Source: an uncultured Clostridia bacterium (GTDB taxonomy: Bacteria > Bacillota > Clostridia > Peptostreptococcales > Anaerovoracaceae). From it: a stretch of DNA of 53,446 nt. A model generated the notes under the pieces. The model did no database searches. It saw only the letters and a list, made by a program, of their open reading frames with translations, and was not told the DNA's origin. This document shows, piece by piece, positions 17,717-27,236 of this stretch. The DNA is taken from the NCBI GenBank assembly GCA_938046095.1, contig CALIXS010000002.1:1-53446 (forward strand), in the 5' to 3' direction. Numbering within the stretch: position 1 is the first letter of the stretch; each line of letters starts with the position of its first letter. A program made the translations under genes and the position numbers.

Positions 17717-18818
17717 AAACGTTTCTTATCTCCCCGGCGATCATATCAGCCACCGCCGCCTGTGCTGCCGATATGCTGCAGTGCCGCATTTTCGCGAGCC
17801 TTGCCCCATCCGATATGAGCATCTCTGCGAGAGACGCCACATGCTCCGGAACTGCATCGTCCTCTTTGACGAGCAAAGCCGCTCCGCGCTCCTCGACCGA
17901 GCGCGCATTGTGATATTGGTGATCATCGGCGGACCACGGATACGGTATTATTATCGCGGGCTTTCCGCACGCGGCGACTTCGGCGAGCGAAAGCGCCCCG
18001 GCCCTGCATATCATAAGATCGCATGCGGCAAGCTTACCGGGCATATCGTCTATATAACCGAGCATAAGTATATTGTCACTGAGGCCGTCCTCATCCGCAC
18101 GCCTCCTGTATTCATCGTAAAATCTGTTTCCCGTACCGAATATCAGAAATCTGTCGCTGCGTCCCGATATCCTCTTCGCATATTCGTATGCCGCCTCGTT
18201 TATTGTATGCGAGCCGAGGCTTCCTCCCAGAGTAAACACCGTAAGCGTCCCCTCCGGTATACCGAGTGCTTTTTTCGCCTTTTCCGGATCTGTTTCGAAG
18301 AACTCCTTTCTGACGGGATTCCCCGTATATATGCAGCGTTCCGGATGCGGAAAGCGTTTCTCGGTTCCCGGAAATCCAAGTAATACCCTGTCCGCGAACC
18401 TCGCCATGATTTTGTTTGCTATCCCCGGAAAGGCGTTCTGCTCATGGATCAGGCACCTTACGCCTCTGCTGTGCGCGGCGAGGATTACGGGAACGCTGAC
18501 AAAGCCGCCTGTGCCTATCGCCGCGTCCGGCCTGAACTCCGATATCAGCTTCTTTGACGCTCTTATCCCTTTTGCCGTAGCGTATGCAGCCCGGAAGAAT
18601 TCCCGTATGGTAAAAAGGACGCCTTCCCCGCGGTAAAACCAGCGCGCCGGCACCTCGCGAAAATCATATCCGTACTTCGGAACAACCTCGCTCTCTATTC
18701 CGTCGCCTCCGATGTACAATATCTGCGTATCGGGATATTTGTCTCTGAGGCTGTCGGCAACGGCCAGCGCCGGATAAAGATGCCCTCCCGTTCCGCCGCC
18801 TGTAACAACAACCCTCAT
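17694..18818 (-). CDS. murG: MurG lipid II synthase (UDP-GlcNAc transferase)
   Basis: The product (374 aa) adds GlcNAc from UDP-GlcNAc to lipid I at the inner membrane face. The N-terminal GT-B glycine loop is VVTGGGTGGHLYPALAVA at the very start. The second loop is FTLGGSLGSHTINEAA, and the UDP-GlcNAc pocket includes LMICRAGALSLAEVAACGKP with IIPYPWSADDHQYHNA. I place the start at 18818, not at an upstream ATG, because AAGGAG lies eight bases before it, the family starts MRVVVTGGGTGG, and it gives a classic ATGA overlap with the ftsW stop. Confidence 0.97.
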   Translation of the reverse strand: MRVVVTGGGTGGHLYPALAVADSLRDKYPDTQILYIGGDGIESEVVPKYGYDFREVPARWFYRGEGVLFTIREFFRAAYATAKGIRASKKLISEFRPDAAIGTGGFVSVPVILAAHSRGVRCLIHEQNAFPGIANKIMARFADRVLLGFPGTEKRFPHPERCIYTGNPVRKEFFETDPEKAKKALGIPEGTLTVFTLGGSLGSHTINEAAYEYAKRISGRSDRFLIFGTGNRFYDEYRRRADEDGLSDNILMLGYIDDMPGKLAACDLMICRAGALSLAEVAACGKPAIIIPYPWSADDHQYHNARSVEERGAALLVKEDDAVPEHVASLAEMLISDGARLAKMRHCSISAAQAAVADMIAGEIRNVYESDKGL

Positions 18819-19954
18819 TGCCGCGCTCCTTTTCCGCCCTGTCTTGAGACGTTGAGGACTATGCCTATCAGCCCCATAAATATCCAAAGAGCATTGCCGC
18901 CGTAGCTTATGAACGGAAGAGCTACACCTGTCGGAGGCATGGAACTTGTCACTACCGCTATATTAAGTATCACCTGGATTCCTATCATCACGGCAACGCC
19001 GCCGGCTATGAGCATCCCGAAATTATCCTTTGCGTTTATGGAAATGTGTATAAGTCTCCAGACTGTAACAGCAAAAAGTATCACGATGGCGGCGATGCCG
19101 ACAAATCCGAGCTCCTCGCCGATTATCGCGAGAATGAAATCGTTCTGCGGCTCGGGCAGGTACAGATTCTTTTGCACACTGTTGCCGAGGCCCAGCCCCG
19201 TAACGCCTCCCGTCGCAAGGGCGAGCAGCGACTGCACGACCTGGAAGCCTTCGCCTAGGGAGTCGGCGAAGGGATTGAGGAAAGACGCTACACGCGAATG
19301 CCAATAGCCGTCGTTTATAAAAAACAGATAAAATACTCCGAGCACCGCACCTCCGAGCATCATGATTATGTATCGCCACTGCATGCCTGCGATAAACGCG
19401 ATTCCGAGCGCGATCGCAAACACCGTAAGAGCCGTGGAAAGATTGGGCTGCTTAACTATGAGAGCGCAGCACAGGAGCGTGTATATCGCTATCGGCAAAA
19501 GGCCTTTCAGGCATTTTGCCCTTCTCATGTTTGCCGAAAAATATGCGGCGGCGAATAATATGAGCACCGCCTTGCACAGTTCACCCGGCATGACGGACAG
19601 CTTGTATATTTTTATCCACCTCGTAGCGCCGTTTATAGTCTCTCCTAACGGCGACCATACGGCCAACAACATTATCACCTCTAACAGCGCCAGCAGGAGA
19701 ATTATCTTCCTGTAATGGTGATAGTCGAAATACGACATCATCATCATTATTATAAAGCCCGTGACGACAAAGAAGCCCTGCTTATACAGGTATGAATACG
19801 GTGTACCCGTCGAGTTTATGGAATAATAATAGCTGGCGCTGAAGACCATCACAACGCCTATCATCGTAAGGATGGTTATGAGGATGATAAGCGGGAAATC
19901 GCAGTGCCCCGCCTTGTCCAATATACTGTTCACACTTTCCGCGCGTTTCTTCAT
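18815..19954 (-). CDS. ftsW: FtsW septal peptidoglycan polymerase (SEDS family)
   Basis: The 379-residue multispanning protein has about ten hydrophobic segments. SEDS hallmarks are LGLGNSVQKNLYLPEPQNDF, then IIGEELGF, and PPTGVALPFISYGGNALW near the C-terminus. SEDS proteins polymerise lipid II into glycan strands and pair with a class B PBP, here probably the one at 23760-25790. The RodA and SpoVE paralogues look alike, but position between murD and murG favours the division protein. It lies 34 bases after murD and overlaps murG by four bases. Confidence 0.95.
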   Translation of the reverse strand: MKKRAESVNSILDKAGHCDFPLIILITILTMIGVVMVFSASYYYSINSTGTPYSYLYKQGFFVVTGFIIMMMMSYFDYHHYRKIILLLALLEVIMLLAVWSPLGETINGATRWIKIYKLSVMPGELCKAVLILFAAAYFSANMRRAKCLKGLLPIAIYTLLCCALIVKQPNLSTALTVFAIALGIAFIAGMQWRYIIMMLGGAVLGVFYLFFINDGYWHSRVASFLNPFADSLGEGFQVVQSLLALATGGVTGLGLGNSVQKNLYLPEPQNDFILAIIGEELGFVGIAAIVILFAVTVWRLIHISINAKDNFGMLIAGGVAVMIGIQVILNIAVVTSSMPPTGVALPFISYGGNALWIFMGLIGIVLNVSRQGGKGARQ

Positions 19955-19988
19955 TATCCCGGACCTTTTTCAACCGTCTTTTATCATC

Positions 19989-21362
19989 TTATTTACTCAA
20001 CAACGCAACGCAGTCCTTAAAATGTCTTCCGCGCTGCTCGTAATTATCGTACATGTCCCAACTTGCGCATGCCGGCGAAAGGAGCACCGAATCCCCCTCA
20101 CCGGCTGTCTGACCTGCGCGCCTCACACATTCGGGCAGATCTCTGCAAAACTCGTAATCCGTAAATCCGTTTCTGTCAGCCGCATCGGTGATCAGTTTTC
20201 CGTCTCTCCCGAGCACGAGCATCCTCTTGACCGCACCGCCGAACTGAGCGATAAATGTGTCGAACACCTGTCCTTTGGCATCCCCGCCCGCAATCAGGAT
20301 GATGTTTTTTTTCAGGGCCCTTATCGCCGTCAGCGACGCGTCGATATTCGTCCCTTTTGAATCGTTGTAATATTTTACTCCGTCGACAGTCCCGCAGTAT
20401 TCGATGCGGTGCTCGACACCTGCGAAAACCTTTATCGTCCTGCCGATCACATCGGGCCCTATCCCGGCGAAATACGATATCGCGGCGGCCGCAAGAGCAT
20501 TCTCAATGTTGTGGTCTCCTATTATCAGCAGCTCATCCGCACCGCACAGATCGATGCTTTTCCCCTCGTCGCATATCGTCAGCCTGCCGTTTTTGAGGCA
20601 TGCCCCGCTTTCAACCTCGTGAAGTCTGCTGAAGCGTGCGATTCGGCACCCGGCCGTTTCGGCGAGCCGCCTGCAGATTTCATCGTCGTCGTTTATCACA
20701 AGATAACTCTCCCCGCTCTGGTTTGCGAATACCTTGGCCTTTGCTCCGGCGTAAGCCTCCATCGTACGATGACGGTTCAGATGATCCGGCGTAATGTTGA
20801 GTACAGCTGAAACGACAGGCCTGAAATACCGTGTGGTTTCGAGCTGGAAACTGCTCGTTTCCGTTACGAGCCAATCGTTTTCGTCCGCCGTCGTCGCGGC
20901 TGATATGACAGCCGTCCCGATATTGCCCGCGACATACGTCCTGCGCCCGGAATTCTTAAATATCTCACCCGTGAGCGTTGTCGTCGTCGTTTTGCCGTTC
21001 GTTCCCGTTATTGCGACGAAATTACCGCGGCTGATGCGATACGCTATCTCAAGCTCGCCCGTTATCTCTGCGCCCGCTTCCCTTCCTCTTTCTATGAAGC
21101 CAAGCTCCGGACTTACGCCCGGGCTCAGTATTATCATATCGAACAGGCTCATATCATAAGGCTCTATGCCGAAAAAACACCCCACGCTTTTTCCTCTGAA
21201 AAATGCGACAAGTCCCGGCTCGAAATCCGACTCCCTCCGTATATCCTGCACATAGACCTTTGCTCCGAGATCGAGCATAGCCTGCGCGGCCGCTCTCCCC
21301 GAAAGTCCCAGCCCGACGATCAGGATCGTTTTTCCTTTCATGTTATCGATATTCGTACGCAT
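19989..21362 (-). CDS. murD: MurD UDP-MurNAc-Ala D-glutamate ligase
   Basis: The 457-residue cytosolic ligase adds D-Glu to UDP-MurNAc-L-Ala. The N-terminal Rossmann domain begins KTILIVGLGLSGRAAAQAML. The ATP loop is AITGTNGKTTTTTLTGEIF around residue 118, followed by NIGTAV and the Mur central-domain motif VLNITPDHLNRH. The C-terminal domain has YYNDSKGTNIDASLTAIRAL. Length is normal for MurD. It lies nine bases after mraY. The ATG at 21362 has GAGG very close, so ATG 21341 is the alternative start. Confidence 0.98.
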   Translation of the reverse strand: MRTNIDNMKGKTILIVGLGLSGRAAAQAMLDLGAKVYVQDIRRESDFEPGLVAFFRGKSVGCFFGIEPYDMSLFDMIILSPGVSPELGFIERGREAGAEITGELEIAYRISRGNFVAITGTNGKTTTTTLTGEIFKNSGRRTYVAGNIGTAVISAATTADENDWLVTETSSFQLETTRYFRPVVSAVLNITPDHLNRHRTMEAYAGAKAKVFANQSGESYLVINDDDEICRRLAETAGCRIARFSRLHEVESGACLKNGRLTICDEGKSIDLCGADELLIIGDHNIENALAAAAISYFAGIGPDVIGRTIKVFAGVEHRIEYCGTVDGVKYYNDSKGTNIDASLTAIRALKKNIILIAGGDAKGQVFDTFIAQFGGAVKRMLVLGRDGKLITDAADRNGFTDYEFCRDLPECVRRAGQTAGEGDSVLLSPACASWDMYDNYEQRGRHFKDCVALLSK

Positions 21363-21371
21363 TTCCTCACC

Positions 21372-22334
21372 TCACAGACTGTATATCAGATATGCGACTA
21401 CGCAGCACACGAATGCGAAACCCCAGAACATAAGCACTACATTGACTTCTTTCATTCCGCACATCTCAAAATGATGATGTATAGGCGCCATCTTAAATAC
21501 GCGCCTGCCCGTAGCCTTGAACGATACGACCTGAATTATCACTGAAAGCGCTTCGAGCACATATATCAACCCCGCGAGCACGAGCAGGAATTCCATCTTC
21601 ATCATTATCGCCGCAGCTCCAAGCGCACCGCCGAGGGCCATCGAGCCGGTATCTCCCATGAACAGCTTTGCCGGATGCCTGTTGAAAATCAGAAAGCCTA
21701 CACACACTCCGGCGAGCACCGCACAGAATACCGCGGGCTGCTTCTGCATCAGGTCATACCCCACCAGCGCAAAGAAAAGCGAAACGATCGCAGTCACTCC
21801 CGCACACAGCCCGTCCAGACCGTCGGTAAGATTGACGCTGTTTGCCATTGCAACTATCACGAACGTGACAAAAGGTATATATAATGTACCGAAGTCTATG
21901 TACCTGTCTATAAACGGGATATACACACTCGTGCCGTAATCCGCGAAAACGGACATATATATCGCAAGTCCTATCCCGAACATGATCTGGAGTACGAGTT
22001 TCTGCCATGCTCTCAGTCCGAGATTATGCTTTTCCGCGACCTTGATAAAATCGTCGAGAAAGCCTATCAGAGCGAACAGCATCATAACTGCAAGCATCAC
22101 GAGAGTTTCCGTCGGGAAGCCGTTCATGATAAGAACAGCCGCGAGCATAGCGACAACGATCGCAATGCCGCCCATCGTCGGTGTTCCCGACTTGCTCTGA
22201 TGTGACTTGGGCCCCTCCTCTCTGATGTACTGCTTGAACTGATGCCTCTTCAGAAAGGGTATTTCTAAATACGTAAGCAGCGCCGAAGCTGCACAGCCGG
22301 TCACAGCTGCAATAATGATATATGTCATGCTCAC
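21372..22334 (-). CDS. mraY: MraY phospho-MurNAc-pentapeptide translocase
   Basis: The 320-residue protein with about ten membrane segments transfers phospho-MurNAc-pentapeptide to undecaprenyl phosphate, giving lipid I. Catalytic-loop motifs are GFLDDFIKVAEKHNLGL, NLTDGLDGLCAG, FMGDTGSMALGG and MAPIHHHFE near the C-terminus, with the HHH(F/Y)E motif expected for MraY. The early stretch EEGPKSHQSKSGTPTMGG is also diagnostic. Only three bases separate its start from the murF stop. Confidence 0.98.
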   Translation of the reverse strand: MSMTYIIIAAVTGCAASALLTYLEIPFLKRHQFKQYIREEGPKSHQSKSGTPTMGGIAIVVAMLAAVLIMNGFPTETLVMLAVMMLFALIGFLDDFIKVAEKHNLGLRAWQKLVLQIMFGIGLAIYMSVFADYGTSVYIPFIDRYIDFGTLYIPFVTFVIVAMANSVNLTDGLDGLCAGVTAIVSLFFALVGYDLMQKQPAVFCAVLAGVCVGFLIFNRHPAKLFMGDTGSMALGGALGAAAIMMKMEFLLVLAGLIYVLEALSVIIQVVSFKATGRRVFKMAPIHHHFEMCGMKEVNVVLMFWGFAFVCCVVAYLIYSL

Positions 22335-22337
22335 CTC

Positions 22338-23738
22338 TTACTTACCCTTTCCCGCGAACGCTTCTTCTATCCGTTCGGCGAGAAGTTCAAGCTCTATCGT
22401 CCGCGAAGCTTTAATAAGAATCGTGTCGCCCTCTTTGAATATGTCGCGTATCAGCGGATACACGCTTTCTTTTGATTCAAAGCATCTCACCTCAATTTCA
22501 GCCCTTTCTCTTTTTGCCGCGTCGCCTATCCGGGCGCCCTTTTCTCCTATAGTGACGAGCAGCTCGATACCGGCCTCGGCGGCGAACCGTCCGACATCAT
22601 CGTGCGATTCGTCACTCAGCTCACCGAGCTCATTCATCGCCCCCAATACGGCGACCTTGCGCATTCCCTCGGATTTTGCCAAGGTCGTGATTGCCGATTT
22701 CATAGACTCGGGAGACGCGTTATATGTGTCGTCGATAAGCTTGACATCTCCCGCCGCCTTTATCCTGAGACGATTTCCCGTCATCTCCGTATGCGCAAGC
22801 CCCGACGGTATATCCTCAACAGGCACACCGAGCACAAAGCAGCATGCGGCGGCAAGCGCAGCATTTACGGCGTTATGCGAACCGGGTACGGCGAGCCTTA
22901 TGGGCATCGTTCCCTCGGGCGTAATGAGGCTGAACCTCACGCCTCTGTCGCCGAGATCCTCTATGTCCGTAGCTCTGAAATCGGCCGTGCTTCCCGTCCC
23001 CGCACGCACTATCCTGTACGGAAGTTCCTCTTCCTTCAGCGTCGCGAGGTAATCGTCGTCCGAATTTATGACGAGTGTGTTTTCTTCACTGAAACGTTCG
23101 GCTATTTCCATTTTCGCTTTGAATATATTCTCGCGCGAGCCGAGTATTTCTATATGCGATATTCCGATATTTGTTATGACCGCCATATCGGGCCCGGCAA
23201 TCTCCGCAAGCCTTCTTATCTGTCCCGCACCGTCCATACCCATCTCTATCACGGCCGCCTGCATCTCGTGCGTGAAGCCGAGAAGAGCGAGCGGCATGCC
23301 CGACTCGCTGTTGAGATTCGCTTTGCTTGCACCCGTTATGTATTTGCGCCTGAGTATCGCGTATATCATGTCACGTGTTGTCGTCTTTCCGACGCTTCCC
23401 GTGACTGCAACTTTTTTCATGTCAAAACGCGAAATGTACCAATGTGACAATTCCTGAAGAGCAATCAAAGTATCACCTGTAAGGATGACGCAGGCGTCAT
23501 CCGGAACGAGCTTCGCAGCCTCCTCGCGCGATATTACGATCATGCGGCAGCCGTTATCATACGCTCCTCCGACAAAATCGTGCGCATCGGCCTTTGCTCC
23601 TTTGAGCGCGAAAAAAACGTCGCCCTCCCCGGCAGTGCGCGAGTCTATACTGACACCGCACGCCTCAAGACCCGCCTCGCCCTTTATTATTCTTCCTCCC
23701 GTCGCGTCCGCGACAGACTTTGCGGATAGTTTTTCCAT
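22338..23738 (-). CDS. murF: MurF UDP-MurNAc-tripeptide D-Ala-D-Ala ligase
   Basis: The 466-residue ligase completes the cytosolic pentapeptide precursor. The N-terminal domain starts KSVADATGGRIIKGE. The ATP loop is AVTGSVGKTTTRDMIYAIL near residue 112, followed by NLNSESGMPLALLG and the EMGMDGAGQI motif. The C-terminal domain contains LIDDTYNASPESMKSAI, which is MurF-specific. It lies 21 bases after the PBP gene and three bases before mraY. Confidence 0.97.
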   Translation of the reverse strand: MEKLSAKSVADATGGRIIKGEAGLEACGVSIDSRTAGEGDVFFALKGAKADAHDFVGGAYDNGCRMIVISREEAAKLVPDDACVILTGDTLIALQELSHWYISRFDMKKVAVTGSVGKTTTRDMIYAILRRKYITGASKANLNSESGMPLALLGFTHEMQAAVIEMGMDGAGQIRRLAEIAGPDMAVITNIGISHIEILGSRENIFKAKMEIAERFSEENTLVINSDDDYLATLKEEELPYRIVRAGTGSTADFRATDIEDLGDRGVRFSLITPEGTMPIRLAVPGSHNAVNAALAAACCFVLGVPVEDIPSGLAHTEMTGNRLRIKAAGDVKLIDDTYNASPESMKSAITTLAKSEGMRKVAVLGAMNELGELSDESHDDVGRFAAEAGIELLVTIGEKGARIGDAAKRERAEIEVRCFESKESVYPLIRDIFKEGDTILIKASRTIELELLAERIEEAFAGKGK

Positions 23739-23759
23739 ATATTTCCTCTCGGGCGTCCT

Positions 23760-25790
23760 CTATTCTCTGTATATATAAACCGTTTCGGATTTGTTTATCC
23801 TGGCTCCCGCCTTCGGATACTGGTCGACAACCGTAAATGTAAAATCCCTGTCCGACTTCTCCTCCTCCGTAAGGGCGGGGACGACTTCGTATTTCAGTTC
23901 GTATCCCTTTAATATTTCCGCAGCCTCGGAATACGAAATGTTTGTTATGTCCGGTACATAAGCATATGAATTTTCAGGACCATGACTCGTGTCACTGCCC
24001 GCCTCCGGGGCGATATTCAGATACGAAAGAGCCTTTGTCATAAAACTCTTCGCTATCGGAATGGCGGTGAGGTCGGCATAGTACGTCTTCTGCGGCGACT
24101 GACACACAACGAGTACGAGTATCTTGGGGTCGTCAGCCGGCGCTACGCATATAAACGACGTATCGGTATCCGTACCGTACGTTCCCGTATTCGGATCGAC
24201 CTTGCTCGACGTTCCCGTCTTCCCTCCTATCCTGTAGCCTTGTATTCTGCCGGTGCGGCCGCCGTAGTTTTCAACCTGGTTATACATGATGTCGAGCATT
24301 TCATCCGCCGTTTCCTTGGATATAACCTTACGCTTTATCTTAGGGGCATATGTAACGACGATATTTCCGTCTTTATCCGTCAGCTCTTTTACAAAATGCG
24401 GCTGCATCATAACTCCGTCGTTTGCTATCGCGGATGCCGCCGTTATAAGCTGCATCGGCGTTATGGCTATCGCCTGCCCGAAGCCCATCTCCGCAAGCTC
24501 GACAGGGCCTATGGTATCCGGATCACTGACTATCGAAGGCGACTCGGCGGGATAATCGACGCCCGTCTTCTCCGTCAATCCGTACAGCTCGAGGTGTTTG
24601 TAGAATTTGTCCATCCCGAGCGTAAGCGCAAGCTGCATGTGTACCGGATTGCAGGAATTTCCTACGGCCTGCAAAAGCGTTTCGTTTCCGTGGCTCTTCT
24701 TCTCCGCATCGAATATCTTAAGTCCCGCCACTTCATAATAGCCGGGGCAGTAAAACCAGGTTTCGGGAGTCGCTATCCCCTCTTCGAGCGCCGAAGAACT
24801 CGTTATCAGTTTCATCGTGGAGCCCGGCTCATAAACATCGCTTATGAACTGGTTTCTCCACATCACAGACAGGTATTCGGTCTGCTCCTCGCTGCTCATG
24901 GCGCTGAACGCTTCAAGCTGCGCGTCACCGGTCGGCACCGTTGCATTATTGGGATCAAACGACGGTGTCACGGACATCGCGAGTATCTCCCCCGTTTCCG
25001 GATTCATAGCCATTGCCATTACGCGTGTGGATTCAGTGTCGGTAAGACCTTTCCGCACGGCATTCTCCAAAGCCATCTGGAGAATTTTGTCTATGGTCGT
25101 TACAATGTTGAGACCGTCACTCGCTTCGTAGTATTTGTCATTTCCTCTTGCAAGAGAATTGCCGTTCACGTCTGTATTCATGACTGAACGCCCTGCGACG
25201 CCGCTCAGATATTCGTCGTACCTGAGCTCTATTCCGCTCCTGCCTACACCCTCGTCGTTGACGCTTCCGAGGAGTACCGATGCGAAATCTCCCATCGGAT
25301 AATACCTTTTCGTATCCTCGGCTATCTCTATCCCCGATATGCCAAGCGTTCTTACCTGATCAGCCTGCTCGCGTTCGAGGTATCTCGCCACCTTTATCAG
25401 CACGTTCTCCGACTCGAATTTTGTGCTGACATCTGCAGCATCCATCCCTATTATGACCGCAAGTTCGTTGGCAAGCTCGGCTCTTTTGCTTTCTCCGTAA
25501 TTTTCTCTGACCTGCGACGGTCTAACCCATACCGTATAGCACGTTGCGCTCGTCGCGAGTTCCTCACCGTTCCTGTCGTATATCGAACCTCTTTTCGCTT
25601 CTATCGGAATATCGCTTGTCTGCTGATCCTTTGCTATATCCGAATAATCTTCACCGTGTATCACCTGAATCCATGCCGTACGGAAAAGCAGCCCCGTCAT
25701 CAGTGCGGCTATTACCGCAAATACTATAAGAAGCCTTTTGGCGCTTTTTATGCTCACTTTTCCCTTCGGCGGGTTTGACGTGTTTTTCAT
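23760..25790 (-). CDS. class B penicillin-binding protein (FtsI/PBP2/SpoVD type) with PASTA domain
   Basis: The 676-residue transpeptidase has one membrane anchor at about residues 20-38, a dimerisation domain beginning KRGSIYDRNGEELATSATCY, and a transpeptidase domain with active-site STMK at 324-327, SCN at 379-381 and KTG at 524-526. A single PASTA domain fills about residues 605-676 (VPDITNISYSEAAEILKGY). It cross-links septal peptidoglycan with FtsW. SpoVD is the same architecture, but no sporulation gene is visible, so the division role is preferred. A hairpin with T residues lies between it and ftsL. Confidence 0.95.
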   Translation of the reverse strand: MKNTSNPPKGKVSIKSAKRLLIVFAVIAALMTGLLFRTAWIQVIHGEDYSDIAKDQQTSDIPIEAKRGSIYDRNGEELATSATCYTVWVRPSQVRENYGESKRAELANELAVIIGMDAADVSTKFESENVLIKVARYLEREQADQVRTLGISGIEIAEDTKRYYPMGDFASVLLGSVNDEGVGRSGIELRYDEYLSGVAGRSVMNTDVNGNSLARGNDKYYEASDGLNIVTTIDKILQMALENAVRKGLTDTESTRVMAMAMNPETGEILAMSVTPSFDPNNATVPTGDAQLEAFSAMSSEEQTEYLSVMWRNQFISDVYEPGSTMKLITSSSALEEGIATPETWFYCPGYYEVAGLKIFDAEKKSHGNETLLQAVGNSCNPVHMQLALTLGMDKFYKHLELYGLTEKTGVDYPAESPSIVSDPDTIGPVELAEMGFGQAIAITPMQLITAASAIANDGVMMQPHFVKELTDKDGNIVVTYAPKIKRKVISKETADEMLDIMYNQVENYGGRTGRIQGYRIGGKTGTSSKVDPNTGTYGTDTDTSFICVAPADDPKILVLVVCQSPQKTYYADLTAIPIAKSFMTKALSYLNIAPEAGSDTSHGPENSYAYVPDITNISYSEAAEILKGYELKYEVVPALTEEEKSDRDFTFTVVDQYPKAGARINKSETVYIYRE

Positions 25791-25816
25791 CAGATCGTTT
25801 TCTCCGCTTCATTATC

Positions 25817-25874
25817 AAAAAGCCGACAAACTGGTTCTTTTCAGTTGTCGGCCGTTGTTATAGTCCGCATTATA
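25817..25874 (-). promoter_or_regulatory. terminator-like hairpin and TATAAT before the PBP gene
   Basis: In the 97 bases between ftsL and the PBP gene the minus strand shows TATAAT (25874-25869), then a stem GCCGACAACTG/CAGTTTGTCGGC (25852-25822, one bulge, 8-nt loop) followed by five T residues (25821-25817). It looks like an intrinsic terminator within the dcw operon. No good -35 box precedes the TATAAT. It could lower PBP expression or act as an attenuator. Confidence 0.6.
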
Positions 25875-25887
25875 CAGGCATGCGTGC

Positions 25888-26214
25888 TCAATTGTAGGCG
25901 TTTTCCCTGATAGTCATCGCGAGACTCCCTGTCGGCTCATCGGTCTGTGACAGATAGACGCACTGGTCATCTTTTGCATACACCATTCCGAGCTCCGAGG
26001 TTGCCACGGTTGCAAGATGATCGATGCTGTTGGCCGATTTGATCTTGACATCGAGAGTGTCTATTTCCCCTTTAAGCGCCTCGTTGCTCTCCGAAATGGC
26101 GTTGTTGCCGCACTTCAGTTCAGCCGCGTAAGCCGACAATACTACTATAAATATGCATATCACACCGACTGCGGCGATCATAGCTATTATTTTTCTTTCT
26201 CCTCTCGCGCGCAT
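25888..26214 (-). CDS. ftsL: FtsL-like division protein
   Basis: The 108-residue small bitopic protein has a basic N-terminus (MRARGERK), one membrane segment at about residues 9-30 (IAMIAAVGVICIFIVVLSAY) and a short helical extracytoplasmic part with heptad-like Leu/Ile spacing (NEALKGEIDTLDVKIKSA). Sequence is too divergent for a signature, but size, topology and its place between rsmH and the PBP identify it as FtsL. FtsL partners FtsQ and DivIC to activate the septal synthase. Confidence 0.8.
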   Translation of the reverse strand: MRARGERKIIAMIAAVGVICIFIVVLSAYAAELKCGNNAISESNEALKGEIDTLDVKIKSANSIDHLATVATSELGMVYAKDDQCVYLSQTDEPTGSLAMTIRENAYN

Positions 26215-26235
26215 TTTTCTCTTACCCTCTCACCT

Positions 26236-27228
26236 TTACAAATCTCTTTCCCTTTTATCCGACTGCTCCTCCGTATTCCCCGTACACGGGTTCGGAAGCT
26301 TTTCGCAGACTCTGAGCTTTGCGCTTCTCGCTCTCGGATTTTCCCGCTGTTCCTCCGCGGACGGAAGTACGGGTTTTTTCGTTATCCGCCTTATCTCCGG
26401 TTTTTTGCCGCATACACATACCGGGATATTCTTCGGGCATGTACACGGGTTTTCTTTCCCGGCAAAAGTTTCCTTTACTATTCTGTCCTCGAGCGAATGA
26501 AACGATATGACGCAAAGCCTTCCACCCGGAACAAGCGCGTCGATGAACCCGTCGAGAGCTCTGCGGAGCCCGCCGAGCTCATCGTTAACCTCTATTCTTA
26601 TTGCCTGAAACGTCTTCTTGGCAGGGTGATGCCCCTCTCTTCTCGCTCCGGCGGGTATCGCCGCCTTTATAACATCTACGAGCTCATACGTCGTAGTGAG
26701 CGGCTTTTCCCTTCTTTTTCTTACTATGAATGCGGCTATCCTGCTCGCCCACCGTTCCTCACCGTATTCGCGTATCATGCGCGTGAGCTCGGCTTCGGAA
26801 TACTTGTTCACGACATCGACAGCCGTCAAGCACTCGCTTCTGTCCATTCTCATGTCGAGCGGAGCGTCATTCATATACGAAAAACCCCGATTCGGATTGT
26901 CAAGCTGGAACGAAGATACTCCCAAATCGAGCAGAGCGCCGTCTATCCCCTCTATACCGTTCTCGCGCAGTATCTGCACGATTTTATCGTAATTGCCGTG
27001 AACGAAGAGTTTGCGGCATGCATATCCCGCCAGCCTCTTTTCGGCGGCAGCCAGCGCATCCGTATCTCTGTCTATCCCGATAAGCATACCTTCTGCGGAA
27101 AGCCTCGCCGCAATCTCCGACGAGTGGCCTGCGCCTCCAAGCGTGCCGTCCGCGTATATGCCGTACGGCTTTACGGCTAAATTATCTATACATTCCGTGA
27201 GCAGAACCGGCCTGTGTCTGAATTCCAT
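26236..27228 (-). CDS. rsmH: RsmH 16S rRNA (cytosine-1402-N4)-methyltransferase
   Basis: The 330-residue SAM-dependent enzyme methylates N4 of C1402 in 16S rRNA. It begins FRHRPVLLTECIDNL with SAM motif ADGTLGGAGHSSEIA near residue 32. GALLDLGVSSFQLDNPNRGF, FSYMNDAPLDMRMD, KTFQAIRIEVNDELGGL and LCVISFHSLEDRIVK are all family hallmarks. The tail contains CxC-type pairs (PCTCPKNIPVCVCGKKPEI), as usual. It starts eight bases after mraZ. Confidence 0.98.
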   Translation of the reverse strand: MEFRHRPVLLTECIDNLAVKPYGIYADGTLGGAGHSSEIAARLSAEGMLIGIDRDTDALAAAEKRLAGYACRKLFVHGNYDKIVQILRENGIEGIDGALLDLGVSSFQLDNPNRGFSYMNDAPLDMRMDRSECLTAVDVVNKYSEAELTRMIREYGEERWASRIAAFIVRKRREKPLTTTYELVDVIKAAIPAGARREGHHPAKKTFQAIRIEVNDELGGLRRALDGFIDALVPGGRLCVISFHSLEDRIVKETFAGKENPCTCPKNIPVCVCGKKPEIRRITKKPVLPSAEEQRENPRARSAKLRVCEKLPNPCTGNTEEQSDKRERDL

Positions 27229-27236
27229 GTCCGCCT

